From Scytonema hofmannii PCC 7110 (GTDB lineage: Bacteria > Cyanobacteriota > Cyanobacteriia > Cyanobacteriales > Nostocaceae), in assembly GCF_000346485.2 (NCBI RefSeq), contig NZ_KQ976354.1, positions 2,731,421-2,795,420 of the forward strand: a DNA stretch of 64,000 nucleotides, read 5' to 3'. Under the pieces are notes generated by a model, which searched no databases, was not told the DNA's origin, and saw nothing but the letters and a program-made list of their open reading frames with translations. Position numbers and translations under genes: made by a program. Of the stretch, positions 17,477-28,700 are shown in pieces (the first letter of the stretch is position 1; each line of letters begins with the position of its first letter).

Positions 17477-19172
17477 GGCTTGCTGAAAAAGAAAAAAAGG
17501 AGACAGTCTCTAAATTCTCAGACTATAGAAGTATATTCAGGTGCAAGAGAGGAGGGTAGAATAGCCAAAAATGCTTGCATCACTGCGATCGGCAGCATCA
17601 AGTATGCTGTTAGTAACCATGTACCGAAAACAGGGACAAACTTCAATCCCAACTGAAAACTTTGAACTCCCGTTCGAGGGCAAGTTATCAGAAGATAATC
17701 GTTGGGTAATGATGGCTGCTTTCATTCCTTGGACAGAATTTGAAGAAGAATATTCTTCATTTTTCTCAGTAGAGATGGGAGCACCTGCCAAATCTTTTCG
17801 GATGGCATTAGGGGCATTAATAATCAAAGAAAAGTTGGGGATAAGCGATAGAGAAACAGTAGAGCAAATTAAAGAAAATCCTTATCTACAGTACTTTATA
17901 GGAATGTCATATTATAGTAATGAAGCTCCATTTGATGCATCAATGTTGGTACATTTTCGGGAAAGAATTAGTGTGGAGCTTGTTAACAAAGTGAATCAAG
18001 AAATGGTGAAGAAGATGCTAGAAGCAACATCTTCTAAACTATCTGAAAAAAAAACAGAATCACCAGAAGAAGAAGGTGAGACACCCAAAAATCGGGGAAA
18101 ATTAATAATAGATGCAACTTGTGCTCCGGGTGATATCAGCTATCCGACAGATTTAGAGCTACTCAATCAAGCAAGAAAACAGACAGAGAAAATTATAGAC
18201 TTACTTTACGAACAGACTTTGGGTCAATTAGAGAAAAAACCAAGAACCTATAGAGAGAGGGCTAGAAAGGATTATCTAGCAGTCGCTAAAAAACGTCGCG
18301 TTTCCCAAAAAGACAGGAGAAAAGCAATTAGAAAACAACTTCAATATATCAAAAGAAACTTATCTCATATTGAACAGCTAATTATTTCAGGAGCCTCTCT
18401 GGAAGATTTAAGTCACAGACAATATAAGATGTTGCTTGTAGTTGCAGAAGTCTACCGTCAACAACTCTGGTTGTATGAAAATAAAAAACAGAGTATTGAC
18501 GACCGCATTGTCAGTTTAACCCAACCACATATCCGTCCAATTGTCCGAGGGAAAGCTGGTAAATCGGTAGAATTTGGGGCAAAATTGTCTGCTAGTTGCT
18601 TTGAAGGATATATATTTTTAGACCATATAAGTTGGGATAATTTTAATGAATCAGGAGACTTAAAAGCTCAAGTAGAAGCCTTTAAAAATTACACAGGGTA
18701 CTATCCAGAATCTGTTCATGTTGATAAAATTTATCGCACAAGAGAGAACCGAGCTTGGTGTAAAGAAAGAGGTATTATAATGAGCGGACCTCCTTTAGGA
18801 AGACCCCCAGCTAATGTTAGTAAAGAAAAAAAGAAACAAGATTTAGAATCTGAGAGAATTCGTAATTGTATTGAGGGAAAATTTGGACAGGGGAAAAGAA
18901 GATTTAGCCTCAATCGCGTGATGACGAAACTTGCTCATACTTCTGAAACTGCAATTGCTATTACTTTTTTAGTGATGAATCTTTCTACTCAGCTCTCGCG
19001 GCTATTTTATGCTTTTTTATGTCTATTTTTTAAAACTACACCTTTTTCCCCATTTACTATTATTGAAAATAATCAGTCCTTAAATCATAGATAGCATCTG
19101 CTTATATTAGACCCTTGTTGAGTAACTAATCAATTCTTATCTTGCTGTTTTCTGACTTTTTCAGCAAGCCCT
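17475..19172 (+). mobile_element. Insertion sequence with DUF772-type transposase (IS5/IS1182-like)
   Basis: Perfect 17-bp terminal inverted repeats: AGGGCTTGCTGAAAAAG at 17475-17491 and its complement at 19156-19172. The element is 1.7 kb and carries one transposase gene. If the outermost base pairs are target, a TA duplication is possible (flanks acaTA and TAttt); a longer duplication is not seen. Both neighbouring genes end within the element's ends. Confidence 0.9.
17619..19094 (+). CDS. Transposase, DUF772 / DDE type
   Basis: The N-terminal DUF772 domain is clear: WTEFEEEYSSFF, FRMALGALIIKEKLGISDRE, NPYLQYFIGMSYY and PFDASMLVHFRERI. The DDE catalytic domain follows with IIDATCAPGDISYPTDLELL (first Asp), the second Asp near DHISWDNFN/VHVDKIYRTRE, and the C-terminal Glu around CIEGKFGQGKRRFSL. 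A charged linker with KKTESPEEEGETPKN separates the two. At ~491 residues it matches IS1182-like rather than short IS5 transposases. The frame is open from 17571; the ATG at 17619 (MYRKQGQTSIP) is the usual start in this group. No frameshift or stop is present, so it may still be active. Confidence 0.87.
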   Translation: MYRKQGQTSIPTENFELPFEGKLSEDNRWVMMAAFIPWTEFEEEYSSFFSVEMGAPAKSFRMALGALIIKEKLGISDRETVEQIKENPYLQYFIGMSYYSNEAPFDASMLVHFRERISVELVNKVNQEMVKKMLEATSSKLSEKKTESPEEEGETPKNRGKLIIDATCAPGDISYPTDLELLNQARKQTEKIIDLLYEQTLGQLEKKPRTYRERARKDYLAVAKKRRVSQKDRRKAIRKQLQYIKRNLSHIEQLIISGASLEDLSHRQYKMLLVVAEVYRQQLWLYENKKQSIDDRIVSLTQPHIRPIVRGKAGKSVEFGAKLSASCFEGYIFLDHISWDNFNESGDLKAQVEAFKNYTGYYPESVHVDKIYRTRENRAWCKERGIIMSGPPLGRPPANVSKEKKKQDLESERIRNCIEGKFGQGKRRFSLNRVMTKLAHTSETAIAITFLVMNLSTQLSRLFYAFLCLFFKTTPFSPFTIIENNQSLNHR

Positions 19173-20493
19173 ATTTACGGAGCGCTGTTCGTATATTGAC
19201 AAATGAGACTGAAATAAAAGCCGTATGGATGAAGCTCCTGTATGTTCGGGAAACAAAACTAAAAATTCATCTAAAACATAGATAGTTTCATGAATGAGAT
19301 ATAAGGAAACATCGTTTGATAAAGCATCTCGACATAACTTTTCTGCTACTGGGGCATATTTATCTTGATAAGCCAAACAGTAAAAAGCCAAACGAAGAGT
19401 ATTCAGCCAATCGCAAGGATCTTTCTTGTACTGTGGTTCCGCCAATTCTATAGCTAGCTTGAGATCGGCTTGTGCTCTATCTTCTTGATTAAGAGATCGG
19501 TATGCTAATGCACGTTGAGACAAACACCAATGTTGCTCGGATTTTAAATTAAGAGCACGAGTACAGTCAACAATAGCTTCATTGTAACGCCTAAGCATAA
19601 GATAAGTTGTACCGCGAACAGCCAACGTCCAAGCAGCATCGGGATTCAGTTCAAGAGCACGATCTAAATCATTGAGCGCTTTCTCATAATGCCTCATTTC
19701 CCGATACATTAAACCACGATGACCTAGCGTCCAAGCAGAATCGGGGTTAAGTTCAAGAGCACGATCCAAATCCTGAAAGGCTTTTTTAGAAAACCGCATT
19801 TGATGAAATACTACTCCTCGATTGGATAATGCCCAAGAGTAATCAGGGTTAAGTTGAATGGCGCGATCTAAATCTTTAAGTGCTTCTTCGTAACGATCGA
19901 GTTGACGATATGTCGCACCCCGATTGGCTAATGCCCAAGGGTAATTGGGGTTAAGTTCAATGGCACGATCTAAATCTTCGAGTGCTTCTTCGTAGCGCTC
20001 GAGTTGACGATATGTCGCACCCCGATTGGCTAATGCCCAAGGGTCATTGGGGTTAAGTTCAATGGCAAAATCGAAATCCTTGAGCGCTTCCTCGTAATGA
20101 TTCAGTAGGGAGTGGACTCTACCACGATACACAAAATATTTAGCTTCTTGGGGGGTTAATCTTACAGCTTCAGTCAGATCTTCTAAAGCTTTTGAGTACT
20201 CCTCAAATAGCCAAACGAGCCATGACTTCTAACACGCTTTTTTCTGCTTCATCCGTGTAAGCTGTCAAGAGTTTTTCATCTACAGCAATTTTGCGAAACT
20301 GTTGTACAAGGGTAGTTTTACCAACACCACCTTGGCCCCAAATATTGAATATAAAGCGGCGGTTTTCGTCTTCTATCGGTAATCGCAAGTTCTGTTGGAA
20401 TAGCTTAATTTGCTCTTCACGTCCCCCAAAAGCTGATTGTTGGCGTTTTTTAAAAATATCCTGGAAACTCTGGGGTTTGTTTTGTGGATTCAT
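19161..20493 (-). pseudogene. P-loop (STAND-like) / TPR gene, internally deleted and frameshifted
   Basis: The 5' part (20493-20203) encodes MNPQNKPQSFQDIFKKRQQS and a P-loop GQGGVGKTTLVQQF, then ends at a stop after VLEVMARLAI. In another frame, starting within a few bases (WLFEEYSKALEDL), eight or more TPR units of 34 residues follow (for example YEEALEDLDRAIELNPN) down to 19161. Related full-length proteins carry several hundred residues of NTPase and winged-helix domains between these parts, so a large deletion with loss of frame is inferred. The downstream frame alone could give a 323-residue TPR protein from an ATG at 20132. Its stop codon lies inside the insertion-sequence end; without the element it would stop two codons later, so the 3' end is nearly intact. 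Confidence 0.72.
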
Positions 20494-20820
20494 TGCAAGA
20501 TTAATTAAAAAGTTAAACTGAGTACACAGCTAGTACTTGTATACCGCTTAGCACCTGTTGTATGCGATTTTATCTAATAATTTTAGTAGGATCTAGGTTC
20601 TGGCAATAATTTTGAAACAGAACCCAATTGGAACCTGGAATAACCAGGGAATCGCATTACTCCTATAAAAAGCGACGCGATCTTCATGACGCATAGATAC
20701 AGAAGATAAATTTTGCGTGTGTTGTAGTAACTGTTATTTGTTAGGCAGAGAGTATATTTGTTATGTAAAGTTAATTTAGATGATAAATCTAGAACAGTTC
20801 GGTAACGCGAACTCATATAC
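20494..20820. other. Intergenic, nothing distinctive
   Basis: About 330 bp between divergent genes. Apart from a small CCTGG/CCAGG hairpin near 20632-20647 I see no gene, tandem repeat or recognised regulatory site. Confidence 0.5.
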
Positions 20821-21558
20821 ATGACTGCTATTCTACCCATTGCTCAACAAACAGAACCATTTTATCCAAGTGCTGATGGAGAACCAGTGGCAGAAACCTA
20901 CGACCACCTGTATTGTTTGTTAACAACCTTAGAAGTTCTCCGACAGTATTTAGCGTCACGTCAAGCGACGGTGTTGGGAAATCAATTTCTGTACTACGCT
21001 CAAGGTTTTCCCAAGCTACGAGTAGCACCAGATGTGATGGTGATTTTTGATGTGCCACCAGGTGGTCGCGATAACTATAAGATATGGGTAGAGGGTCAAG
21101 TACCGACGGTCATTTTTGAAATGACATCACCAGGAACAAAAGACACTGACCAAATTTTGAAAAAAACCTTATACGAACAGCTTGGTGTCCAGGAGTACTG
21201 GTTATTTGACCCCAAAGGTGAGTGGATAGAAGAAAAACTCCGGGGATATCGCTTGCGAGGGGAAAGCTACGAATTGATTGGGGAGAGATGCAGCGAACCG
21301 TTAGAGTTACGTTTGCAAGTCGAAGAAAAGCTCATCGGATTTTATCGTCAGGATACAGGGGAAAAGTTACTATTACCCGATGAACTAGCACAGGCGCTAC
21401 GTCAAGAAGTCATCGCAAGACAACAAGCTGAGGAACGCGCCGAACAGGAACGTCAACGCACCGAACAGGAACGCCAACGCGCCGAACAAGCAGAATTAGA
21501 GGTACAACAGTTAAGAGAGAAACTGCGCTCTTTAGGTGTCGATCCCAATACCATATAG
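20821..21558 (+). CDS. Uma2 (DUF820) family endonuclease, tandem copy 1
   Basis: A 245-residue protein of the large cyanobacterial Uma2 family, which has a PD-(D/E)xK nuclease fold. Visible family motifs are RVAPDVMVIFDVPPGGRDNY (with the catalytic-type Asp), VIFEMTSPGTKDTD (Glu) and YEQLGVQEYWLFDP. The C-terminus is a Glu/Arg/Gln coiled coil (EERAEQERQRTEQERQRAEQ) that grew by tandem repeats of a 6-residue unit. Biological role is unknown; the family is expanded to dozens of copies in Nostocales. It is followed at 105 bp by a near-identical gene. Confidence 0.88.
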   Translation: MTAILPIAQQTEPFYPSADGEPVAETYDHLYCLLTTLEVLRQYLASRQATVLGNQFLYYAQGFPKLRVAPDVMVIFDVPPGGRDNYKIWVEGQVPTVIFEMTSPGTKDTDQILKKTLYEQLGVQEYWLFDPKGEWIEEKLRGYRLRGESYELIGERCSEPLELRLQVEEKLIGFYRQDTGEKLLLPDELAQALRQEVIARQQAEERAEQERQRTEQERQRAEQAELEVQQLREKLRSLGVDPNTI

Positions 21559-21662
21559 TAGGGTCAAATTCCTATTCAATCGTTGCTTTGCGTCTGATAA
21601 GGTGAGCGGGTTTTTCGGATTATGTGTAAACTAAAAGAGTTCCGGAACGCGGACAGAACGAT

Positions 21663-22382
21663 ATGACAGCGATTCTAAAAGTTGCTCAACAAACAGAACC
21701 ATTTTATCCAAGTGCTGATGGAGAACCAGTGGCAGAAACCTACGACCACCTGTATTGTTTGTTAACAACCTTAGAAGTTCTCCGACAGTACTTAGCACCG
21801 CGTCAAGCAACGGTGTTGGGAAATCAATTTTTATACTACGCTCAAGGTTTTCCCAAACTACGAGTTGCGCCAGATGTGATGGTGATTTTTGATGTGCCAC
21901 CAGGTGGTCGCGATAATTATAAGATCTGGGAAGAAGGTCAAGTCCCAAGTGTAATTTTTGAAATGACCTCACCAGGAACAAAAGACAATGACCAAATTTT
22001 GAAAAAAACCTTATACGAACAGCTTGGTGTCCAGGAGTACTGGTTATTCGACCCCAAAGGTGAATGGATAGAAGAAAAACTCCGGGGATATCGCTTGCGA
22101 GGAGAAAGTTACGAATTGATTGGGGAGAGCCGCAGCGAACCGTTAGAGTTACGTTTGCAAGTCGAAGAAAAGCTCATCGGATTTTATCGTCAGGATACAG
22201 GGGAAAAGTTACTATTACCCGATGAATTAGCACAGGCGCTACGTCAAGAAGTCATCGCAAGACAACAAGCTGAGGAACGCGCTGACCAGGAAAGCCAACG
22301 CGCCGAACAAGCAGAATTAGAGGTACAAAAGTTAAAGGAAAAACTGCGCTCTTTAGGTGTCGATCCCGATACCTTACAGTAG
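21663..22382 (+). CDS. Uma2 (DUF820) family endonuclease, tandem copy 2
   Basis: Nearly identical to the gene at 20821 over its whole length; differences are scattered substitutions and a shorter C-terminal coiled coil (EERADQESQRAEQ instead of two extra QERQR units). Even the ~30 bp before the start are similar (AGTTCCGGAACGCGG against AGTTCGGTAACGCGA), so promoter and gene were duplicated together. All catalytic-type residues (RVAPDVMVIFD, VIFEMTSPGTKD) are kept in both, which argues that both are functional. Confidence 0.88.
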   Translation: MTAILKVAQQTEPFYPSADGEPVAETYDHLYCLLTTLEVLRQYLAPRQATVLGNQFLYYAQGFPKLRVAPDVMVIFDVPPGGRDNYKIWEEGQVPSVIFEMTSPGTKDNDQILKKTLYEQLGVQEYWLFDPKGEWIEEKLRGYRLRGESYELIGESRSEPLELRLQVEEKLIGFYRQDTGEKLLLPDELAQALRQEVIARQQAEERADQESQRAEQAELEVQKLKEKLRSLGVDPDTLQ

Positions 22383-22490
22383 GGACAAATCTCTAGCTCA
22401 AATGCAGAGTCAACGAGTTTCATGAAATATTTTCCTAGTTGTGCAAGGTTTTGAGTTATTTACATATATGCAAGTACAAACCCCCAAAGT

Positions 22491-22718
22491 CTACTTTCCA
22501 GAAGAATATTTAGAGCCATTGCCAATAGAAGTGATGACTTTGCCACCATTACCAAAACCAGTATCTAAGCTGCCATTGATGTTGTAACGTGTGAGAGCAA
22601 TATCATAATTGCTACCGTTATAGGTAGCTCCTGCAACCACAATTTTGCCATCTGGCTGTAACGCAACACTGTAGCCCTCATCAGAACTATAGTCTGTGAG
22701 CGTTATGGGCGTCATCAC
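22491..22718 (-). pseudogene. Delta-60 repeat fragment
   Basis: A 75-codon frame made of one and a half delta-60 repeats ([20 protein letters not shown] and [16 protein letters not shown]). It closely matches an internal stretch of the giant RTX gene just downstream of whose stop it lies (same strand, 68 bp away). It lacks a signal, flanking domains and a proper end (KYSSGK), so it is a remnant of a duplicated or partly deleted copy rather than a gene. Confidence 0.75.
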
Positions 22719-22753
22719 GTCCTGTTTATCTGGTGGGATTTTATGATGTGTGA

Positions 22754-22773
22754 AGACGCGCCACGGCGCGTCT
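22754..22773. terminator. GC-rich hairpin downstream of RTX gene
   Basis: AGACGCGCC and GGCGCGTCT arms around two bases, 13 bp after the RTX stop codon in the direction of transcription. No T-run follows on the coding strand, so it may be a dispersed GAGACGCGCC palindrome serving as a terminator; a related long hairpin lies at 43742. Confidence 0.45.
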
Positions 22774-22785
22774 CTACATGGGTGG

Positions 22786-25700
22786 TTAGCTATTTAAAAC
22801 AGTAAAATCGTTTTCTGCGATCGCACTGGAATTGATACCACTTAAAGTCGCTAAGATTTCACTTGTGGAGGTATTCCGAATGTAAGTACTGCCACTACTG
22901 TAGGAAATCGTCAAAGCGCCATAAGTTAACCCACCAGATAAGCCAAGTTTATCAATACCATCTTCAAAGCTATAGATGGTATCGGTTCCTTTACCAGAGG
23001 CGAGAACAAAAGTATCTGCACCGAGGTCACCGTAAAGTCTGTCATTACCCGCATCACCGTTTAGCAGGTCATCACCAGCACCGCCATATAAGGTGTCATT
23101 GCCTACACCACCATTGATGATGTCATTTCCATCTTGCCCGTACAAGTAATCATTGCTTGCACTTCCGTTGATGGTGTCGTTACCTGCACCGCCGTAAAGA
23201 TAAACGCTACTTAAACTAAATGCTGATGCATCAATGGTGTTATTCCCAACACCACCTGTTAGGCTGACGCGTTCAATGTTGCTGAGGGTGTCAGTACCAA
23301 GACCCGTGAGTTGAGTGTTGGTGAGGGTAAAGTTAACATCTGCTGATTCACTCAGTGCATCAATGCCATCTCCACCATCAATCGTGTCATCGCCCAAGCC
23401 ACCGGACAGAGTATCATTGCCTATGCCACCATTGATGATGTCATGACCATCTTGCCCATATAAGGCGTCATTACCTGCATCGCCATTCAGGGTGTCATCG
23501 CCTGTAGCCCCAGCTAGTTGGTCATTGCTATCTTTACCGTTGAGGATGTCGTTACCATCTTGTCCGTAGAGGTAATCGATGGCTGTACCACCGTTGATGG
23601 TGTCGTTACCTGCACCGCCGTAAAGATAAACGCTACTTAAACTAAATGCTGATGCATCGATCGTGTTGTTCCCAACACCACCTGTTAGCGCGATCCGTTC
23701 AATGTTGCTGAGAGTATCCGTCCCAAGCCCTATGAGTTGGGTGTTGGTGAGGGTAAAGTTAACATCTGCTGATTCACTCAGTGTATCAATCCCATCTCCA
23801 CCATCAATCGTGTCATCACCCAAGCCACCGGACAGAGTATCATTGCCTATGCCACCATTGATGATGTCGTTACCATCCTGCCCGTACAAGTAATCATTAC
23901 CAGCATCACCATTTAGGGTGTCATCCCCTACAGCCCCATACAGATAGTCATTCCCATCGTTGCCGTTGAGGATGTCGTTACCATCTTGTCCGTAGAGGTA
24001 ATCGATGGCTGTACCACCGTTGATGGTATCGTTACCTGCACCACCGTAAAGATAAGCACTACCTAAACTGAATGCGGATGCATTGATAGTATTGTTCCCA
24101 ATACCACCTGTGAGGTTGACGCGTTCAATATTACTGAGAGTGTCGATACCAAGCCCTGTGAGTTGGTTGTTGGTGAGGGTAAAGTTGACATCTGCTGATT
24201 CACTCAGTGCATCAATGCCATCTCCACCATCTATAGTGTCATCACCCAAGCCACCGAACAGAGTATCATTACCAACACCACCATTGATGATGTCGTTACC
24301 ATCCTGCCCGTACAAGTAATCATTACCTGCATCACCATTTAGGGTATCATCGCCTGTAGCACCGTACAGATAGTCATTCCCATCGTTGCCGTTGAGGATG
24401 TCGTTACCATCTTGTCCGTAGAGGTAATCGATACTTGTACCACCGTTGATGGTATCGTTACCAGCACCGCCGTAAAGATAAGCACTACCCAAACTGAATG
24501 CGGATGCATTGATAGTATTGTTTCCAATACCACCTGTGAGGCTGACGCGTTCAATGTTGCTGAGGGTGTCGAGCCCAAGCCCTGTAAGTTGAGTGTTGGT
24601 GAGGATAAAGTTGACATCGGCTGATTCGCTGAGTGTATCAATCCCATCTCCACCATCTATAGTGTCATCACCCAAACCGCCGCTAACAGTATCATTACCA
24701 ACACCACTATTGATGATGTCATTTCCATCTTGCCCATACAAGGCATCATTACCTGCATCACCGTTAAGGGTGTCATCTCCTGTAGCCCCAACTAGGTAGT
24801 CATTACCATCGTTACCGTTGAGGTTGTCGTTACCATCTTGTCCGTAGAGGTAATCGTTACCTATACCACCGTTGATAGTATCGTTACCTGCACCACCATA
24901 CAGGTAATCGTCTCCTTCATAACCATTTATGGTATCGTGGGCTGCACCTCCAGTGAGCTTGTCGTTTGCAGGTGTACCATTGAAGGTATTTTCTATGACA
25001 TCCTTGAGGTTAACTGTCACAGTTTGTGCATTGCTTGCGATCGCACCATCGCTGACTGTTACTTGCAATTGGAAGCTAGGATTGCTTTCAAAGTCTAACT
25101 CGTCGCCATCGCTGACTGTAATTTGTCCGCTATTAGGGTTAATGCTAAAAGCAGCTTGACCATCGCCATCTTTGTCAAGATTACCACTTGCGATCGCCCA
25201 GTTAGAGAAGACTGTGCTATCTACGTCAGTAGCAACTACAGTTCCCACAACTGTGCCAATAGCAGCATTTTCACTGACACTAAAACTTTGATTTGAGGTG
25301 ATAACCGGAGCATCGTTGACAGAAATTACGTTAACGCTTCTTAAGACAGTTTGACTCGTACCACCATCACCATCAGTCAGCACAAAGCTAACGTTACGTG
25401 GATTTGTACTGGGATTCTCTGAAACATTGGCATAAGTGATATTATTCAACAATGCCTGTACTGCTGCTATCGTAGCTTTACTGGTAAAAGTAATAACTAA
25501 AGGCGTCATACCAGTACCTCCAGTGAAAGCAGCTATTGAGCTAGTCTCGTAAAAAACTGCATTACCGGAAACACTGATTTGACCCGTACCCGTGCCTTGA
25601 TTGCGAATGGCAAGACGGTCATCTGTAGTACCACCAGAGCTAAAACTGACAGTGAGCTTACCTGTATCGAAGTTGGGAGAGTCTTTATCTGCGATCGTAC

Positions 25701-28700
25701 CATTGGAAACAAGGTTGATGGGAGAGGCGTTTTCCGTGTATGAAGCGGTCGTTGCTGTATCTAAATTAACAACTGGTGCTTGATTCTTAGCTTGTCCCAA
25801 GTAACGAACGACTGCAAAATTATTATTGCTATTTCCAACAACGACAATGTTGCCATCGGATTGCAACGCAAGCCCATATGCCATATCAACAGTATTACTG
25901 ATAGGGGTGATAACTTTGCCACCATTACCAAAGCTAGAATCCAGGCTACCATCTGCGTTATAGCGTGTAACGGCAAATTCGGTGAAGTCAGTAATACTAC
26001 CTGTAAATAGATACCCAGCAGCTACAATCTTACCATCAGACTGAATAGAGATACTTTCAATCCCACTGGTAGAACTACCCATATCAGTAATAACCTTACC
26101 GCTATTGCCAAAGGTAGTGTCTAGGCTACCATCAGTGTTATAGCGTGCTAGAGCAAATTCATAGTTACCTTGTCCTGCCACGATAATTTTGCCATTTGAC
26201 TGAATGGCGATACTAGAAACCCAGTCATAGGCTCCACTAATAGGGGTAACGATCTGACCTCCATTGCCAAAGCTGCTATCTAAACTACCGTCGGGATTGT
26301 AGCGTACCAAGGTAAAGTCGCTATTAGTAGCATTATTATTAGCGGAACCTGCAACTACAATCTTGCCATCGGATTGAATAGCAATGCTTTCAAACACGTC
26401 GTAACTATTGGCGACAACCGGGGTGATAACTTTACCACCATTACCAAAACTCGTATCTAAGCTGCCATCAATGTTGTAACGTATTAAAGCAGAGTCATGA
26501 TTGCTACCATTATAGGTAGACCCTGCAACCACAATCTTACCGTCTGCTTGAATGGCAACACTGTAGCCCTCATCAGTGTTCGTACTTATGGATGTTGTGA
26601 CTTTGCCGTTACTACCAAAACTACTATCTGGTGTACCGTCAAGATTGTAACGTGCTATTAGAAAATCATTGCTATTATTTCCCGTATAGCCACCACCAGC
26701 AACTAGGATTTTGCCATCTGGCTGAAGGACCACTTGATGATTTTTGTTGTTATTACGACTAATGTCGGTAATAATTTTACCACCAGTACCAAAACTATTG
26801 TCCAAACTACCATCAACGTTATAGCGTGCGATCGCATATTCATTGTTGGGGGTAGTGGGATCGTTAGCATAACCTAGCACTACAATCTTGCCATCGGACT
26901 GCATAGCAACGCTAGAGGCGCGATCGCTATTACTGCCGAAGTCTGTAATCACCTTACCACCAATGCCAAAACTGGGATCGAGGTCGCCTGCTTGAGGTAA
27001 AAGTTTTATAGAGACCACTTCATTAGCACTAGTGGTAGTACCATCACTGACATTAACTTGAAGATTTAAGCTAGGGTTAGTTTGGGAATCGAGATCGTCA
27101 ATATCGTTAATGGCGATTTCACCAGTGGTGGTGTGAATGCTAAAAGCTGCGTTGCCATCATTATCGCGATCGACATTGCCCCCTGCAATTGTCCAATTAG
27201 AGAAGGTCGTGTTAGTATCAACATCAGTAGCAGTTACTGTGCCGATAATTTTGCCATTACTTGGGTTCTCAGGAATACTAAAGCTATAATCGCGTACAAC
27301 AACTGGCGCATCATTGACAGCATTAACAGTAATGGCTATAGTATCAGTCGCACTACTAAAGGGACTCGTACCACCAAAAGTCGTTGTTTTAAAAGTGCTG
27401 CCATTAGTTCCACTGGTGCGATCCCAAGCACGGAAAGTCAAGGCGTTGCTGATAGTGCCGTTATAGTTAGCAATAGGGCGGAAGTAAATTCGGGTGTTAG
27501 CATCTGCTGCTAACAAGAGGGGAGTGTCTTGAAACACCGAACCCAGAGCGTACCAATTTACGCCATTGTTAAGACTATAGTACCAATTGCCGTAGTGGGG
27601 ATAGACAGAGGTAATGGCAATACCAGTCACTGCACCACTATCGGGATCGCTGACATTCTTACCTAAACCCACCAGAGACGAGACAAGAGTACCTACTGCT
27701 CCAGAAGGTCCGCTAGCATCTTCGTTGACTGAGTTAAGAGTCACAACAGTGTCTGTTAGACTTGGAGCGGTGTTAGCGGTGATGGGAGTTGTGTTCTCAG
27801 AAGCTCCGTGATATCTTGTTAGGACAAACTCGCCATTAGCACCGCCAGCGACCACAATCTTGCCATCCGACTGAATTGCAGCGCCGACAGCAAAGTATTC
27901 TTGCGGATGGATGGAAGGACCAGAACTACCAACTGAAGAGGTAACCTTACCACCATCACCAAAAGTAGTATCTAAAATACCGTTGGAATCGTAGCGTGCT
28001 ATAGCAAAGTCATAGAGGTTGTTGCTATTTTGGGCTTCGCCTACGACTACAATCTTACCATCTGACTGAATAACTACCTTGTAAGCTCTGTCAGTACTCA
28101 TACTGATGGAGGTCACAGTTCTACCACCATTACCAAAGCTAGTGTCTATAGTGCCATTAAAGTTATAACGAACAAGGATAAAGTCACTACCGATAGATCC
28201 AGCTACCACAATTTTGCCATCTGACTGAATAGCAACACTAGATCCTTCTTCATAAGTCGGACTAAAATCGGTGATGACTTTACCGCCATTGCCAAAGGTA
28301 GTGTCTAAGCTGCCATTTATGGAATAACGTGCTACGGCGATATTACTATTAGCAGACCCTACCACGACAATTTTGCCGTCAGACTGAAGAGTAGCGCTTC
28401 GAGCAACTTCTCCAGTACCAAAGTCAGTCATGACTTTACCACCATTACCAAAGGTGTTGTCCAAGCTTCCATTGGCGTTATAGCGCACCAAAGCAAAGTC
28501 GCTGGGATTAGAGTAGACATTGGCAACTACAGAGCCAACCACAAGAATCTTGCCATCTGGCTGAACAACAACACTGTTAGCAACCTCGTCTATGCTAATT
28601 GTGGTAATAACCTTACCACCCGTACCAAATGTCGTGTCTAATGTGCCATTGATGTTATATCGTGCTAAGGCAATGTCATTGTTATAGCCACCAGTCGCAT

